Notes: generated from the letters alone by a model not told the origin. Shown: positions 9,397-18,412, numbered from the stretch's first letter. The stretch is DNA of 64,000 bases from an uncultured Sphingomonas sp. (GCF_913774285.1 NZ_CAJYHX010000028.1:62001-126000), one strand, 5' to 3'. Program-made: numbers and translations.

Positions 9397-10494
9397 ATGA
9401 TCGAAGGCCGGGATGCGAACAGGCGCGGCGACGCGGAGACGGACGGCGCGGCCGCGTTGCAGCTCGGCCGGCGAAGCCTGGTCGGAGGCCTCGCGGCGCT
9501 GTCGTTTGCCCCTGCCGCGGCATGGGGGCGGGCAACCGCAAGCATCGTCAACCCGGTGGTGCGGCAGCGGGCCGATGCGCAGGTCTTCCGGCACACCGAC
9601 GGCTGGTATTATCTGACCGGTTCGGTGCCCGAATATGACCGGCTGGTATTGCGCCGGTCGCACACGCTGGCGGGGCTCGCCACCGCGCCCGAGCGCGTGC
9701 TGTGGCGGCACGAGGCACGCGGGCCGATGTCGGGCTTTCTCTGGGCGCCCGAGCTGCACCTGGTCGACGGCAAATGGGTGATGTACTTCGCCGCCGGGCC
9801 CAGCGGCGGCGGCGAGGACGTGTTCCGCATCCGCACCTACGCCGTAGCGTGCGACGGCCCCGATCCGATGACGGGCACCTGGTCCGTGCTCGGCCAGCTC
9901 CAGACGCCGTGGGACAGCTTCAACCTCGATTCCACCAGCTTCGTCCACAAGGGGCGGCGCTATCTCGCCTGGGCGCAGCGCGAGCCCGGCATCGAGACCA
10001 ACTCGAACCTCTATCTGGCCCCGCTCGCCTCGCCGCTCACGCTCGCCGCCAAACCGGTGCGGCTGTCGGTGCCGACGCTCGACTGGGAGGTGCAGGGCTT
10101 CAAGGTCAACGAGGCACCCGCCGTGCTGATCCGCAACGGCAAGCTGTTCATGACCTATTCGGCGAGTGCTACCGATGCGCGCTACTGCCTGGGCATGCTC
10201 ACCGCCCGCGCCGATGCGGACCTGATGGATGCGGCCAGCTGGTCCAAATCGCCGGTGCCGGTGTTCCAGACCTCCACCGCGCACAAGATCTTCGGGCCGG
10301 GGCACAACAGCTTCACGGTCGACGAGCGCGGACGCGATGTGCTGGTCTATCATGCGCGCGATTATGCCGAAATCCAGGGCGACCCGCTGTTCGATCCCAA
10401 TCGCCACACCCGCATGCAGTATTTCCGCTACCGCGCCGACGGCACGCCGGACTTCGGCGAGCCGGTCGCCAACGGCCCGCTGCCGCGGCGTTGA
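9397..10494 (+). CDS. Glycoside hydrolase family 43 protein, probable exo-alpha-L-arabinofuranosidase, Tat signal
   Basis: Five-bladed beta-propeller glycosidase of 365 residues, probably periplasmic. A twin-arginine-like leader is visible (LGRRSLVGGLAALSFAPAAAWG). The GH43 catalytic positions fit: Asp in RADAQVFRHTDGWYYLTG, the segment FLWAPELHLVDGKWVMYFA, and Glu in NEAPAVL. The opening NPVVRQRADAQVF resembles exo-acting arabinofuranosidases, but linkage specificity cannot be read reliably. Its stop overlaps the start of the next GH43 gene (TTGA), so the two are coupled. It is divergent from the DUF2235 gene across 257 bp that must hold its promoter. Confidence 0.85.
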   Translation: MIEGRDANRRGDAETDGAAALQLGRRSLVGGLAALSFAPAAAWGRATASIVNPVVRQRADAQVFRHTDGWYYLTGSVPEYDRLVLRRSHTLAGLATAPERVLWRHEARGPMSGFLWAPELHLVDGKWVMYFAAGPSGGGEDVFRIRTYAVACDGPDPMTGTWSVLGQLQTPWDSFNLDSTSFVHKGRRYLAWAQREPGIETNSNLYLAPLASPLTLAAKPVRLSVPTLDWEVQGFKVNEAPAVLIRNGKLFMTYSASATDARYCLGMLTARADADLMDAASWSKSPVPVFQTSTAHKIFGPGHNSFTVDERGRDVLVYHARDYAEIQGDPLFDPNRHTRMQYFRYRADGTPDFGEPVANGPLPRR

Positions 10495-11489
10495 GGCGCC
10501 CGGCATCGCTTGCGCTGGCCCTGCTCGCGGCGGCGGGCGGGGCGACCGCCAGCGCGCCGCGCCCAGCGCCGCTGGTGCTGGAGGGCGCGATTGCCGGTGT
10601 GCATGATCCGGCGATCCTGCAGGACGGCGACACCTATTATCTGTTCGCTACCGGCCATCTGGGCAGCAAGCAGGGCCTGCTGCCGCTGCGCACCTCGACC
10701 GATCTGCGCCACTGGACGCTGCGTGGACCGAGCTATGCGCAGCTGCCGGCCTGGGTGCGCACCGCCGTGCCGGGGGCAACCGGGATTTGGGCGCCGGATA
10801 TTTCGAAGGCCGGCCGCGAATACCGGCTCTATTATGCGGTCTCGACCTTCGGGAAAAACCGTTCCGCCATCGGCCTTGCCACCGCGCCGCGAGTCGATCC
10901 CGCGGCGCCCGCGGCGCATTGGACCGACCGCGGTCCCGTCGTGACATCGGGGCCGGGCGACGATTTCAATGCGATCGATCCGATGCCGTTCGGCGATGCG
11001 GAGGGCCGCGCCTGGCTGGTGTTCGGCAGCTTCTGGTCGGGGATCAAGCTGATCCGGATCGATCCCGCGACCGGGCTGCGGCTGGCCGGCGACCAGCCGC
11101 CCCGCGCCCTCGCCGCCCGGCCGGACCCGGGCGCGGTGGAGGCGCCGTATGTGATCCGCCACGCCGGGCGCTATTATCTGTTCGTGTCGTTCGACTTCTG
11201 CTGCCGCGGCGCCGCGAGCAGCTACCACACCGTGGTCGGCCGGTCCTCGGCGCCCGACGGCCCGTATGTCGATCGCGACGGGCGGCCGATGCTCGCGGGC
11301 GGCGGCACGGTCGTGCTCGGCAACGGGCGGGGAACCCGCTTCGTCGGGCGCGGCGGCGCCTCGATCCTGCAGCGGCGCGACGGCGATGTCATCGTCTACC
11401 ACGCCTATGACACGCAGCATGGCGGGACGCCGACGCTGCGGATCCAGCGGCTGGGCTGGACGCGCGACGGGTGGCCGGTCGCCCGCTGA
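10491..11489 (+). CDS. Glycoside hydrolase family 43 protein, probable endo-1,5-alpha-L-arabinanase
   Basis: GH43 enzyme of 332 residues. Catalytic positions: base Asp in GVHDPAILQDGDTYYLFAT, pKa-modulating Asp in FNAIDPMPFGD, acid Glu in AVEAPYVI. The arrangement and the FDFCCRGAASSYHTVVGRS segment resemble endo-arabinanases. The track reports only a long ORF from 9702, which includes out-of-frame sequence of the neighbour. I place the start at TTG 10491, overlapping the previous stop as TTGA, because the next residues form a signal peptide (RRPASLALALLAAAGGATASA). The product is expected in the periplasm or at the surface, acting on arabinan taken up through the nearby TonB receptor. Confidence 0.82.
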   Translation: MRRPASLALALLAAAGGATASAPRPAPLVLEGAIAGVHDPAILQDGDTYYLFATGHLGSKQGLLPLRTSTDLRHWTLRGPSYAQLPAWVRTAVPGATGIWAPDISKAGREYRLYYAVSTFGKNRSAIGLATAPRVDPAAPAAHWTDRGPVVTSGPGDDFNAIDPMPFGDAEGRAWLVFGSFWSGIKLIRIDPATGLRLAGDQPPRALAARPDPGAVEAPYVIRHAGRYYLFVSFDFCCRGAASSYHTVVGRSSAPDGPYVDRDGRPMLAGGGTVVLGNGRGTRFVGRGGASILQRRDGDVIVYHAYDTQHGGTPTLRIQRLGWTRDGWPVAR

Positions 11490-11511
11490 CGACCGGCCTG
11501 GTGAGCATCGC

Positions 11512-12657
11512 TCAGCGTGCGGCGGGCACCACGCCCTTGGGCGCAGCGGACAGGCGCCGGATTAGGTCGACCTCGGCCTGGCGATAGGGCTTGCCGTCGC
11601 CGTGGAACACCTCGTGGAACCAGACGGTCGGCTCCTCATAGGTATAGGGCTTTTTCCAGCTGTCCCAGGGCAGCCGGGTCTGCGACTTGCCGTCGACGAA
11701 ACCCCAGTTGAACATGGCGATGTTCAGCCGCTTGCCGATCGGCAGCGTGCCGTCGAAGGTGGATCCGTTGCCGCGCGCCATATATTCGGTGCACAGCACC
11801 GGCCGTCCATAGCCGAGCATCTGCTTGGCGCGGCGTTCGAACGTCTCGGGCCAGCTGTAATCGTGGAAGCTCAGCACGTCGGACTGGGCGATCTGGATTT
11901 TCTCGACGGCGTCGAGCGTGCTCTGGTCGTCCCAATGGTCGCCGATCCACACGCCCGAGGTGAGCGGCTGGATCGGATCGGCCGACCGCGCTGCGGCGAA
12001 TACGCGCGGCAGCAGCAGGGCCACATATTTGTTCTTGTCCGGCGTCGGCGCGTAATTGCCGCCGCCGGGATTGTTGGGCTCGTTCCAGACGTCCCAGCCG
12101 AGCACGCGCTCGTCCTTGGCGAAGGTGGTGACGATGTCCTTCACATAGGCTTCGAGCTTGCCGTACTGCGCCGCATCCTTGAGCCGCGCGGCGCCGGGGG
12201 ACTGGGCCGAGCCGGAATTGTGGACGCCGGGAATCGGTGGGTGCTGCGGGCCGGCATGGGGATCGGGATCCCAGCAGCTGTCGAAGAAGATCCACAGCGT
12301 CTTGATGTGGTGCCGGGCCGCGATCGTCATGAATTCGTCCATGCGCCGCTTGAGCCCGGCCGCATCGGTTTCCCAGAGCAGGTGGTGCAGGTTCACCCGC
12401 ATCACGTTCATGCCGATCTTCTCGGCCCAGCCGAGTTCGAGATCGATGCGCTTGGGATCCCAGGTCTCGGCCTGGAACATCTCGAGCTGGTTGATCGCCG
12501 TGGCGGGCGTGAAGTTGGCCCCTACCATCCAGGGCTGCTGGGCATACCAGGCGTTGGCCTGCGCCTTGGTCCATTGGTCGCGCGCCTGTGCCCCAGGCAC
12601 GGTGGCGGCGATCGCCAGCGCTGCGCCGGCGAGAAGAAATGTGCGGCGGATCATCAT
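11512..12657 (-). CDS. Secreted clan GH-A glycoside hydrolase (GH5-like)
   Basis: Glycosidase of 381 residues with a signal peptide (MMIRRTFLLAGAALAIAATVPGAQA) and a TIM-barrel fold. The clan-A acid/base motif is GWDVWNEPNNPGG and the nucleophile strand is PVLCTEYMARGNGSTF; the early YxxxxNxVRVNLHHLLWE strand also fits. Close relatives are often loosely labelled 1,4-beta-xylanase; the real substrate here is unknown but should match the arabinose-rich glycan implied by the neighbours. It lies 23 bp downstream of galM on the same strand (operon) and converges on the GH43 pair. Confidence 0.78.
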   Translation of the reverse strand: MMIRRTFLLAGAALAIAATVPGAQARDQWTKAQANAWYAQQPWMVGANFTPATAINQLEMFQAETWDPKRIDLELGWAEKIGMNVMRVNLHHLLWETDAAGLKRRMDEFMTIAARHHIKTLWIFFDSCWDPDPHAGPQHPPIPGVHNSGSAQSPGAARLKDAAQYGKLEAYVKDIVTTFAKDERVLGWDVWNEPNNPGGGNYAPTPDKNKYVALLLPRVFAAARSADPIQPLTSGVWIGDHWDDQSTLDAVEKIQIAQSDVLSFHDYSWPETFERRAKQMLGYGRPVLCTEYMARGNGSTFDGTLPIGKRLNIAMFNWGFVDGKSQTRLPWDSWKKPYTYEEPTVWFHEVFHGDGKPYRQAEVDLIRRLSAAPKGVVPAAR

Positions 12658-12680
12658 CTGGTCTGCTCCCCTGTTGTCGT

Positions 12681-13841
12681 TCAGCGCTTCTTCGGCGCCG
12701 CGGCCTGGCCGGTGGTCAGGCGGTAGGTCATCACGTTGCGATAGGTCTGGCCGGGATCGAGCCGGGCGTTCGGAAAGCCCTTCTGGTTGGGCGCATCCGG
12801 GAAGATCTGGGGCTCCATCACGATTGCGTCGCCCTCGCGGTAGATCCGCTTGGACTTGCCATGCGTGGTGCCGTCGAGAAAATTGCCCGAATAGAATTGC
12901 AGCCCCGGCTGGTTCGACCAGAGCTCGAAGCCGCGCCCCGAGGCGGGGTCAGTGACCTTCGCCATCAGATGCTGGTCGGGCGTCACCTCGCGGCCGATCA
13001 CCCAGTTGTGATCATAGCCGCGGCCAAAGACGATCTGCTGGTCGCGCGCATCGCGGACGCGGTCGCCCACCGCCTGCGGCGTGCGGAAGTCGAACACCGT
13101 GCCGGCGACGCTCTTGAACGCGCCCGTGGGTATCGCGCCGGCATCGGTGGGCAGATAGGTCTGCGCCGGAATGGTGACGCGGTGGCCCATCGCACCGCCC
13201 GTCGCGCCCTCGCCGGAGAGGTTCCAGTAGCTGTGGTTGGTGATGTTGGCGATCGTCGGCGCGTCGGTGGTCGCGGTGTAGGTGATCGTCAGGTTGTTCT
13301 GCTCGTCGAGCGCATAGGTGGCGTCGACGGTCATCGTGCCGGGATAGCCCTGGTCGCCATCGCGGCTGACATAGCGCAGCGTCACCGAGGCGGTGGGCCC
13401 GTCCTTCACCGAGACGACCTCCCACAACACCTTGTCGAAGCCGACCGTGCCGCCGTGCAGCGCGTTCTTGCCGTCGTTGACCGGCGTCTGGAAGCTGCGG
13501 CCGTCGATCCGGAAGCGGCCCTCGGCGAGGCGGTTGGCGAAGCGACCGACGGTGGCGCCGAAATACTGCCCCTTGGCGAGATAGTCGGCCATGTTGTCAT
13601 AGCCGAGGATCACGTCCGCCTTGCGGCCGGCGCGATCGGGCATGACCAGCGACTGCAGCATCGCGCCGTACGCGACCACCGTCGCCGATACGCCGCGCCC
13701 GTTGCTGAGCGTTACCGAGGCGACGGCGCGCCCGTCCGCCATCTTGCCGAAGGTGCCGCGCCGGGCGGTCGCCGCCTCGGCATGGCTCGACAGCGCGACC
13801 AGCGCGGCGATGCCGCAGATCGCCATTGCACCCTTCATCAT
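12681..13841 (-). CDS. galM: Aldose 1-epimerase (galactose mutarotase)
   Basis: Mutarotase of 386 residues interconverting alpha and beta anomers of released sugars. A signal peptide (MMKGAMAICGIAALVALSSHAEA) indicates a periplasmic enzyme. Family motifs: GATVGRFANRLAEG, the catalytic His in ITNHSYWNLSGEG, and Glu in MEPQIFPDAPNQ. The start ATG at 13841 has a strong GGAGGAGAAGG Shine-Dalgarno immediately upstream; the track ORF begins 186 codons too early, inside the TonB receptor gene on the other strand. First gene of a leftward two-gene operon divergent from the TonB receptor. Confidence 0.93.
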   Translation of the reverse strand: MMKGAMAICGIAALVALSSHAEAATARRGTFGKMADGRAVASVTLSNGRGVSATVVAYGAMLQSLVMPDRAGRKADVILGYDNMADYLAKGQYFGATVGRFANRLAEGRFRIDGRSFQTPVNDGKNALHGGTVGFDKVLWEVVSVKDGPTASVTLRYVSRDGDQGYPGTMTVDATYALDEQNNLTITYTATTDAPTIANITNHSYWNLSGEGATGGAMGHRVTIPAQTYLPTDAGAIPTGAFKSVAGTVFDFRTPQAVGDRVRDARDQQIVFGRGYDHNWVIGREVTPDQHLMAKVTDPASGRGFELWSNQPGLQFYSGNFLDGTTHGKSKRIYREGDAIVMEPQIFPDAPNQKGFPNARLDPGQTYRNVMTYRLTTGQAAAPKKR

Positions 13842-13913
13842 CCTTCTCCTCCCAAGCGCTGTTCTCGTGATTCTCACCGTGCGGGACACGCACATGTAAA
13901 AATATGATAAATA

Positions 13914-13942
13914 TGTTGCTTGCGATGTCAGGCTTATATAAT
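13914..13942 (+). promoter_or_regulatory. Promoter of the TonB-dependent receptor gene
   Basis: A perfect TATAAT (13937-13942) lies 56 bp before the receptor ATG. Upstream TTGCTT (13916-13921, 15-bp spacer) or TGTTGC (13914-13919, 17-bp spacer) could be the -35. The surrounding 13880-13945 stretch is strikingly AT-rich compared with the GC-rich flanks and serves both divergent genes. Confidence 0.55.
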
Positions 13943-13998
13943 CTCCGCGGCACGAACAAGCCCGCCATACGAGCGGCGTGAAAAAGGGGAGGAATAGC

Positions 13999-16779
13999 AT
14001 GAAGATGAAGCCGTTCTTGTGCGCGTCCGTCTCGGCCGTCATCGGCCTGGCGCTGGCGCCCGCCGCAACTGCCCAGACCGCCCTGGAGTCGCCGAAACCG
14101 CAGACGTCCAGCGCCGACAGCATCAACCCCGCGTCGCCCACCGCTGCCGTGCAGGAAACGGGTGCGAGCGCCGAAGACACGATCGTCGTCACCGGCCTGC
14201 GCCGCAGCCTCCAGTCCGCCCAGTCGATCAAGCGCAACTCGGACGGCATCGTCGACGCCATCGTCGCCGAGGATATCGGCAAGCTGCCGGACACCTTCGC
14301 CTCCTCGGCGCTGCAGCGTGTCGCCGGCGTCAACGTCACCCGTGGCGGCGGCGAGTCGGCGGGCGTCACCGTCCGTGGTCTGCCCGACCTTACCACCACC
14401 TATAACGGCCGGCAGATCTTCACCGCCGAGGGCCGCTATGTCGCGATCCAGGATTTCCCCGCCGGCACCGTCGCCGCGCTGGAGGTGTTCAAGTCCGGCC
14501 TCGCCAATCAGATCGAGGGCGGCATCGCCGGCGAGATCAACGTCCGCGGCCGCCGCCCCTTCGACTTCAAGGGCTTCGAGCTGTCCGGCTCGGTCAACGG
14601 CGTGCTCTCGCAGCAGTCCAAGGGCACGACCTGGAACGGCAACCTGCTGGTCAGCGATCGCTGGAACACCGGCATCGGCGAGATGGGCCTGCTGGTCAAC
14701 GCTTCCTATGTCGGCATCAACTTCCTCGATTCGACCCGCGAACAGTCGCTGGTGATCGCGACGACCAACGCCGCCAACGCGCCTGCCGGCCAGGCGGGGC
14801 TGCGCTATCCCGACGCACAGGGCCTGTTCCTCGGCTATGGCGATCGCTGGCGCCCCTCGGCCAATGCCGCCTTCCAGTGGAAGCCGACGCCCGAGCTCGA
14901 GATCTATGCCGACGGGCTGTTCCAGGGGTTCCGCTCGCGCGATTACAATCGCTACATGTTCATGCCGATCTTCGGCGACAATCTGCAGCTGTCGAACATC
15001 ACGACGCAGGCGAATGGCAGGAACATCGCCAGCATGACGGTGACCGGCGCCTCGCGCCCGGACGGCTATAGCGGCTCGTTCAACGGCCATACCGACACCT
15101 ATCAGGGCGGCGGCGGCGCGATCTGGACGCGTGACCGGCTGCGCATTTCGGCCGACGTCGCCTATACCGACAGCACCTACACCGCGAACAACGTCAATAT
15201 CGACTATGCGGCGGCCAGCTCGCCGGTGCGCAACGTACAGTTCGAGGCGCCGGTCGACGGCGGCCCGAGCCAGCAGTTCGTCAACTTCAGCCTGACCGAC
15301 CCCGCCAACTATATCAGCCGCGGGCTGTGGCAGGAGCTTCTGGTGGTGAGCGGCACCGACTGGCAGGCGCGCACCGACCTATCCTATGATTTCGACGGAG
15401 GCTTCCTCAAGCGGATCGACGTCGGCCTGCGCTATTCCGACCGCAAGGCGGCGCGCGATCTCGGCAATCTCTACATCAACAACGAGGCGTCGCGCATCCC
15501 GCTGGCCTCGCTGCCAGGTGCCGATGTACGCCCGACGCTGCCGGGCTTCGCCTATCACGACGGGTACCCCAACGTCTTCTATGCGGCGAGCACGCGCGAC
15601 AGCATCCGCAACAACCTGCCGGCGCTGCGCAGCTTCTTCGGCGCGCCCGCAGGCATCCCGCCGTTCAACCCGGCCGAGACCTTCCGCGCCAACGAGAAGT
15701 CCTACGCCGCCTATGCGCAGGTGAAGTACGGCTTCGATCTGGGCGGCACCAATATCGACGGCGTCGTCGGTCTGCGCGCGGTGAAGACCAAGACCAGTAT
15801 CAACGGCTTCTCGCGCGTCGAGGATGCGGGTGGGGTGGTCACCAACCCGCCGGTGAGCGCGAAGAACGAGTATACCGACTATCTGCCCAATGCGAGCGCG
15901 CGCATCGGCTTCACCGACAAGCTGCAGCTGCGCCTCGCCTTCACCCAGACCCGCACCCGGCCCAATTTCTTCGACCTGCGGCCCAATACCTCGCTGGGCC
16001 AGCCGGTGATTCTCGCCCCCGGCGATCCCTGTCTCACGAATGCCACCACCCCCGAATGCGTCGAGCGCCTGCGCCGCGGCGGATCGTCGGGCAACCCGTA
16101 TCTCAAGCCGCTGACCTCGGACAATTACGACGCCAGCCTGGAGTGGTATTTCTCGCGGACCGGATCGTTCACCGCCGCGATCTTCCGTCACGATGCCAAC
16201 GGCTTCCTCGCGACCGTCGACGATCGCACCCAGCCGGGGCTGCGGCTGGCCTCGCCGGTCAATCTCGGCAAGACCAAGCTGCAGGGCGCAGAGCTGACCT
16301 TCACCAGCTTCCTCGACATCGACGGGCTGCCGGACTGGGCCAAGGGCTTCGGCATCCAGGCCAACGGCACCTATATCGACGCCAAGGGCGACCTCGTTCC
16401 CAATTTCGCCGCGACCTATGGCAACCGCCAGCAGGCCTTCCCGGGCGTGTCAAAATGGTCGGGCAACCTGGTCGCGCTCTATGAAAAGCCGCAATTCTCG
16501 GCACGCGTGGCGTACAATTATCGCTCGAAATTCGTGTCCTTCTACAGCTTGGAGGCGCTCGACCCGATCGCCCATCCGGTGATCGAGAAGGGCCGCGGCC
16601 AGCTCGACCTGTCGGCAACGGTGACCCCGGTCGAGAACATCACCATCGCCTTCGACGTGGTCAACGTGCTCGGCAATCCGCTGCAGCGCTATCGCCAGTT
16701 CGATACCGGCGACAGCTACACGCGGCAGGTGCTCTACCTCGAGCGTGCCTATTCGCTGGGCGTACGCTTCCGCTTCTGA
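13999..16779 (+). CDS. TonB-dependent receptor (Xanthomonas/Caulobacter carbohydrate type)
   Basis: Outer-membrane active transporter of 926 residues. A signal peptide (MKMKPFLCASVSAVIGLALAPAATA) is followed by a TonB-box-like DTIVVTGLRRSLQSAQ. The plug domain reads IVDAIVAEDIGKLPDTFASSALQRVAGVNVTRGGGESAGVTVRG, typical of the TIGR01782-type group. The beta-barrel ends in a C-terminal aromatic (RAYSLGVRFRF). The ATG at 13999 has a GGGGAGGA ribosome site; the track start is an upstream GTG without one. Surrounded by glycosidases, it probably imports arabino-oligosaccharides. No inner-membrane transporter or local regulator is present in the locus. Confidence 0.93.
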   Translation: MKMKPFLCASVSAVIGLALAPAATAQTALESPKPQTSSADSINPASPTAAVQETGASAEDTIVVTGLRRSLQSAQSIKRNSDGIVDAIVAEDIGKLPDTFASSALQRVAGVNVTRGGGESAGVTVRGLPDLTTTYNGRQIFTAEGRYVAIQDFPAGTVAALEVFKSGLANQIEGGIAGEINVRGRRPFDFKGFELSGSVNGVLSQQSKGTTWNGNLLVSDRWNTGIGEMGLLVNASYVGINFLDSTREQSLVIATTNAANAPAGQAGLRYPDAQGLFLGYGDRWRPSANAAFQWKPTPELEIYADGLFQGFRSRDYNRYMFMPIFGDNLQLSNITTQANGRNIASMTVTGASRPDGYSGSFNGHTDTYQGGGGAIWTRDRLRISADVAYTDSTYTANNVNIDYAAASSPVRNVQFEAPVDGGPSQQFVNFSLTDPANYISRGLWQELLVVSGTDWQARTDLSYDFDGGFLKRIDVGLRYSDRKAARDLGNLYINNEASRIPLASLPGADVRPTLPGFAYHDGYPNVFYAASTRDSIRNNLPALRSFFGAPAGIPPFNPAETFRANEKSYAAYAQVKYGFDLGGTNIDGVVGLRAVKTKTSINGFSRVEDAGGVVTNPPVSAKNEYTDYLPNASARIGFTDKLQLRLAFTQTRTRPNFFDLRPNTSLGQPVILAPGDPCLTNATTPECVERLRRGGSSGNPYLKPLTSDNYDASLEWYFSRTGSFTAAIFRHDANGFLATVDDRTQPGLRLASPVNLGKTKLQGAELTFTSFLDIDGLPDWAKGFGIQANGTYIDAKGDLVPNFAATYGNRQQAFPGVSKWSGNLVALYEKPQFSARVAYNYRSKFVSFYSLEALDPIAHPVIEKGRGQLDLSATVTPVENITIAFDVVNVLGNPLQRYRQFDTGDSYTRQVLYLERAYSLGVRFRF

Positions 16780-16842
16780 TCGGAAGCGCGCAGGGCGCGG
16801 CCATGATGCTGCGCCCTGCTTCCCCCTGTGCACGGAGCCTGC

Positions 16843-17808
16843 ATGCGACGCTTCATCCTGGGGTGCGGACTGGCCGCGCTCCTTGCGGGCACCGCGCTCG
16901 CCGACAACCCGCAGTTCACCGGCGCGGACCCGCATGCGGTGTTCCTCGGCAAGACGCTCTGGATCTTCCCGACCGGCGGGCCCGGCGGCAGCTGGGCGGC
17001 AGACCGCTTCGGCGCCTTCTCGTCGCGCGACCTGCGGCACTGGCGGACGCGCGGCGAACTGATCCGCCGCGATCAGATTTCCTGGATCGCGGACGACGGC
17101 GCCCCGGCGCATTTCCTCTGGGCCCCGGCGCTCGCGCAGCGCCGCGGACGCTACTACCTCTATTTCTCGGTGGGGCCGCAGAACCCGACGCCCAGCCGCA
17201 TCGGCGTCGCCGTCGCCGATCGTCCGCAAGGCCCCTTTCGCGATATCGGCCATCCGCTGATCGCCGATGGCGGCAATGGCTTCGAGGCGATCGACCCGAT
17301 GGTGTTCGTCGATCCCCGCTCGGGCAAGGCCTATCTCTATGCGGGCGGCAGCGCCGGCGCCCGGCTGCGGGTATGGGTGCTGAACGCCGACATGACCAGC
17401 ATCGCGCGCGAGATCCCCGTCGCCACCCCGCCCAACTTCACCGAAGGCGCCTTCCTGCATATGCGGGGCGGCACCTATTACCTGTCGTACAGCCATGGCC
17501 GCTGGAACGGCCCCGACTATTCGGTCCACTATGCGACCGCCACGTCGCCGACGGGCCCCTGGACCTATCGTGGCGCCATTCTGACGGGGGACGCACGGCA
17601 TCAAGGGCCCGGACACCATAGCATCGTACGTACGCCTGCGGGCAACTGGCTGATCGTCTACCACCGATGGGAGGGCGCGCGCGGCCCGGAGCCCTATCGC
17701 GGCGAGCGCCAGATCGCGATCGACCGGCTGCGCTATGCCAAGGATGGCCGCATCGTGCCGGTAACGATGACCGACGGCGCCGCAGCCCCGACGCTGCCGG
17801 GGAGGTGA
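16843..17808 (+). CDS. Glycoside hydrolase family 43 protein (arabinosidase/xylosidase type)
   Basis: Third GH43 enzyme of the locus, 321 residues with signal peptide (MRRFILGCGLAALLAGTALA). Seen: Asp in FTGADPHAVFLGKTLWIF, the AIDPMVFVD blade motif, and Glu in FTEGAFLHMRGGTYYLSYS; the SHGRWNGPDYSVHYATA blade resembles xylosidase/arabinofuranosidase members. The ATG at 16843 is chosen over the GTG at 16828 because GGAG lies 5 nt upstream. It follows the TonB receptor by 63 bp, likely co-transcribed. Its stop lies only 17 bp from the left boundary of the genomic island, so it is the last chromosomal gene before the insertion. Confidence 0.85.
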   Translation: MRRFILGCGLAALLAGTALADNPQFTGADPHAVFLGKTLWIFPTGGPGGSWAADRFGAFSSRDLRHWRTRGELIRRDQISWIADDGAPAHFLWAPALAQRRGRYYLYFSVGPQNPTPSRIGVAVADRPQGPFRDIGHPLIADGGNGFEAIDPMVFVDPRSGKAYLYAGGSAGARLRVWVLNADMTSIAREIPVATPPNFTEGAFLHMRGGTYYLSYSHGRWNGPDYSVHYATATSPTGPWTYRGAILTGDARHQGPGHHSIVRTPAGNWLIVYHRWEGARGPEPYRGERQIAIDRLRYAKDGRIVPVTMTDGAAAPTLPGR

Positions 17809-17825
17809 TCACGGCGGAGGAGTAC

Positions 17826-17841
17826 GTGGCGGAGCGGGAGG
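17826..17841. repeat. att direct repeat, left end of island
   Basis: GTGGCGGAGCGGGAGG, identical over 16 bp to 43714-43729 at the tRNA-Ser 3' end. It starts 17 bp after the stop of the last chromosomal GH43 gene. Confidence 0.9.
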
Positions 17842-17902
17842 AAGCCTGAGGTTGATCTTAAGTAATTCAATTTACATCTTAATATATGAGGCCGCGAAAG
17901 GC

Positions 17903-17938
17903 GCCCCCACATTTTTCCCCACACTTTCTGTGAGATTG
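17903..17938. repeat. Putative integrase arm-type binding sites, left
   Basis: A degenerate (GCCCCCACATTT) and an exact (TTCCCCACACTT) copy of a 12-mer in tandem, followed by TCTGTGAGATTG. The same three-part block, with two exact 12-mers and CGCGTGAGATCG, occurs inside the right end at 43579-43614 in the same orientation: 29 of 36 positions match. Paired tandem motifs flanking the core on both sides are what a lambda-family integrase needs. Confidence 0.7.
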
Positions 17939-17971
17939 CCAGGAACGATCTGGCACGACTGCCGACCGCTA

Positions 17972-18035
17972 CGCGCCCAAAGCCGGACATTCAGGGGAGC
18001 GATCAACCGCCCTGAAAGCGGACGCAAATCGGTAG
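17972..18035 (+). repeat. Dispersed intergenic repeat, copy 1
   Basis: Begins GCGCCCAAAGCCGGACATTC and continues to CTGAAAGCGGACGCAAA. A second copy lies at 20971-21035 in the same orientation. TTCAGGG and CCCTGAA within the unit can form a 7-bp hairpin. No coding potential. Confidence 0.65.
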
Positions 18036-18263
18036 ACTTTCGCCGCTCGGCGGGTGGCCGGGCCCAGGGAGCGAGCCGTCCGAGCGAGGTGGGCTAGGGA
18101 GACGGCAGCTAGTTCGGGCTCCCCAGCTGCATAAGGAACTATACAGCGCGGCTCGTCCGCGCACCATGCTTCGAACGGCGCCAGCTAAGTCCCTATAACC
18201 CCGCAACCTTTTGGAACCGCATTCGTTCTCATAGTCCCTGAACAGTAACTAGGTTACGCAGTT

Positions 18264-18335
18264 GGCGGGCTCTCGCACCCCCCATCCGTCAACTGTGAAA
18301 GAGCCCGCCATGCTCCGCAGCCGGCGGGCTCTTTT
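18264..18335 (+). terminator. Strong intrinsic terminator with an attenuator-like alternative hairpin
   Basis: AAAGAGCCCGCC (18298-18309) pairs perfectly with GGCGGGCTCTTT (18323-18334) over 12 bp around a 13-nt loop and runs into TTTT. An upstream GGCGGGCTCT (18264-18273) is identical to the 3' arm core, so the middle arm can pair with either side. The hairpin also stands 78 bp beyond the stop of the leftward FeeM-like gene and can terminate it from the other strand. Confidence 0.75.
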
Positions 18336-18412
18336 ACGCCTTCAGGAAAATGCCACGCTTCAGGTCAGGCGGTGAATATCCATTCCGCGACCCGCCGCCG
18401 CGTCGGCTGGCT

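Larger units (their letters stand above)
17842..18412. other. Left-end non-coding region of the island
   Basis: 571 bp without a convincing gene. It contains the integrase arm-type motif (17903-17938), one copy of a dispersed intergenic repeat (17972-18035) and a strong terminator with attenuator-like alternative pairing (18264-18335). The short ORFs in the track here show no family resemblance. Confidence 0.6.

Noticed and set aside
17903-17938. Left-end integrase-like upstream motif read as a relic of a second integrase or tandem element
   Set aside because: The motif lies inside the island on the wrong side of the left repeat for a tandem array, and no integrase-coding remnant follows; arm-type sites explain it better.
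18208-18230. GGAAC...CGTT resembling an EcfG (general stress) promoter
   Set aside because: The two half-sites are only a few bases apart instead of the 16-17 bp needed.
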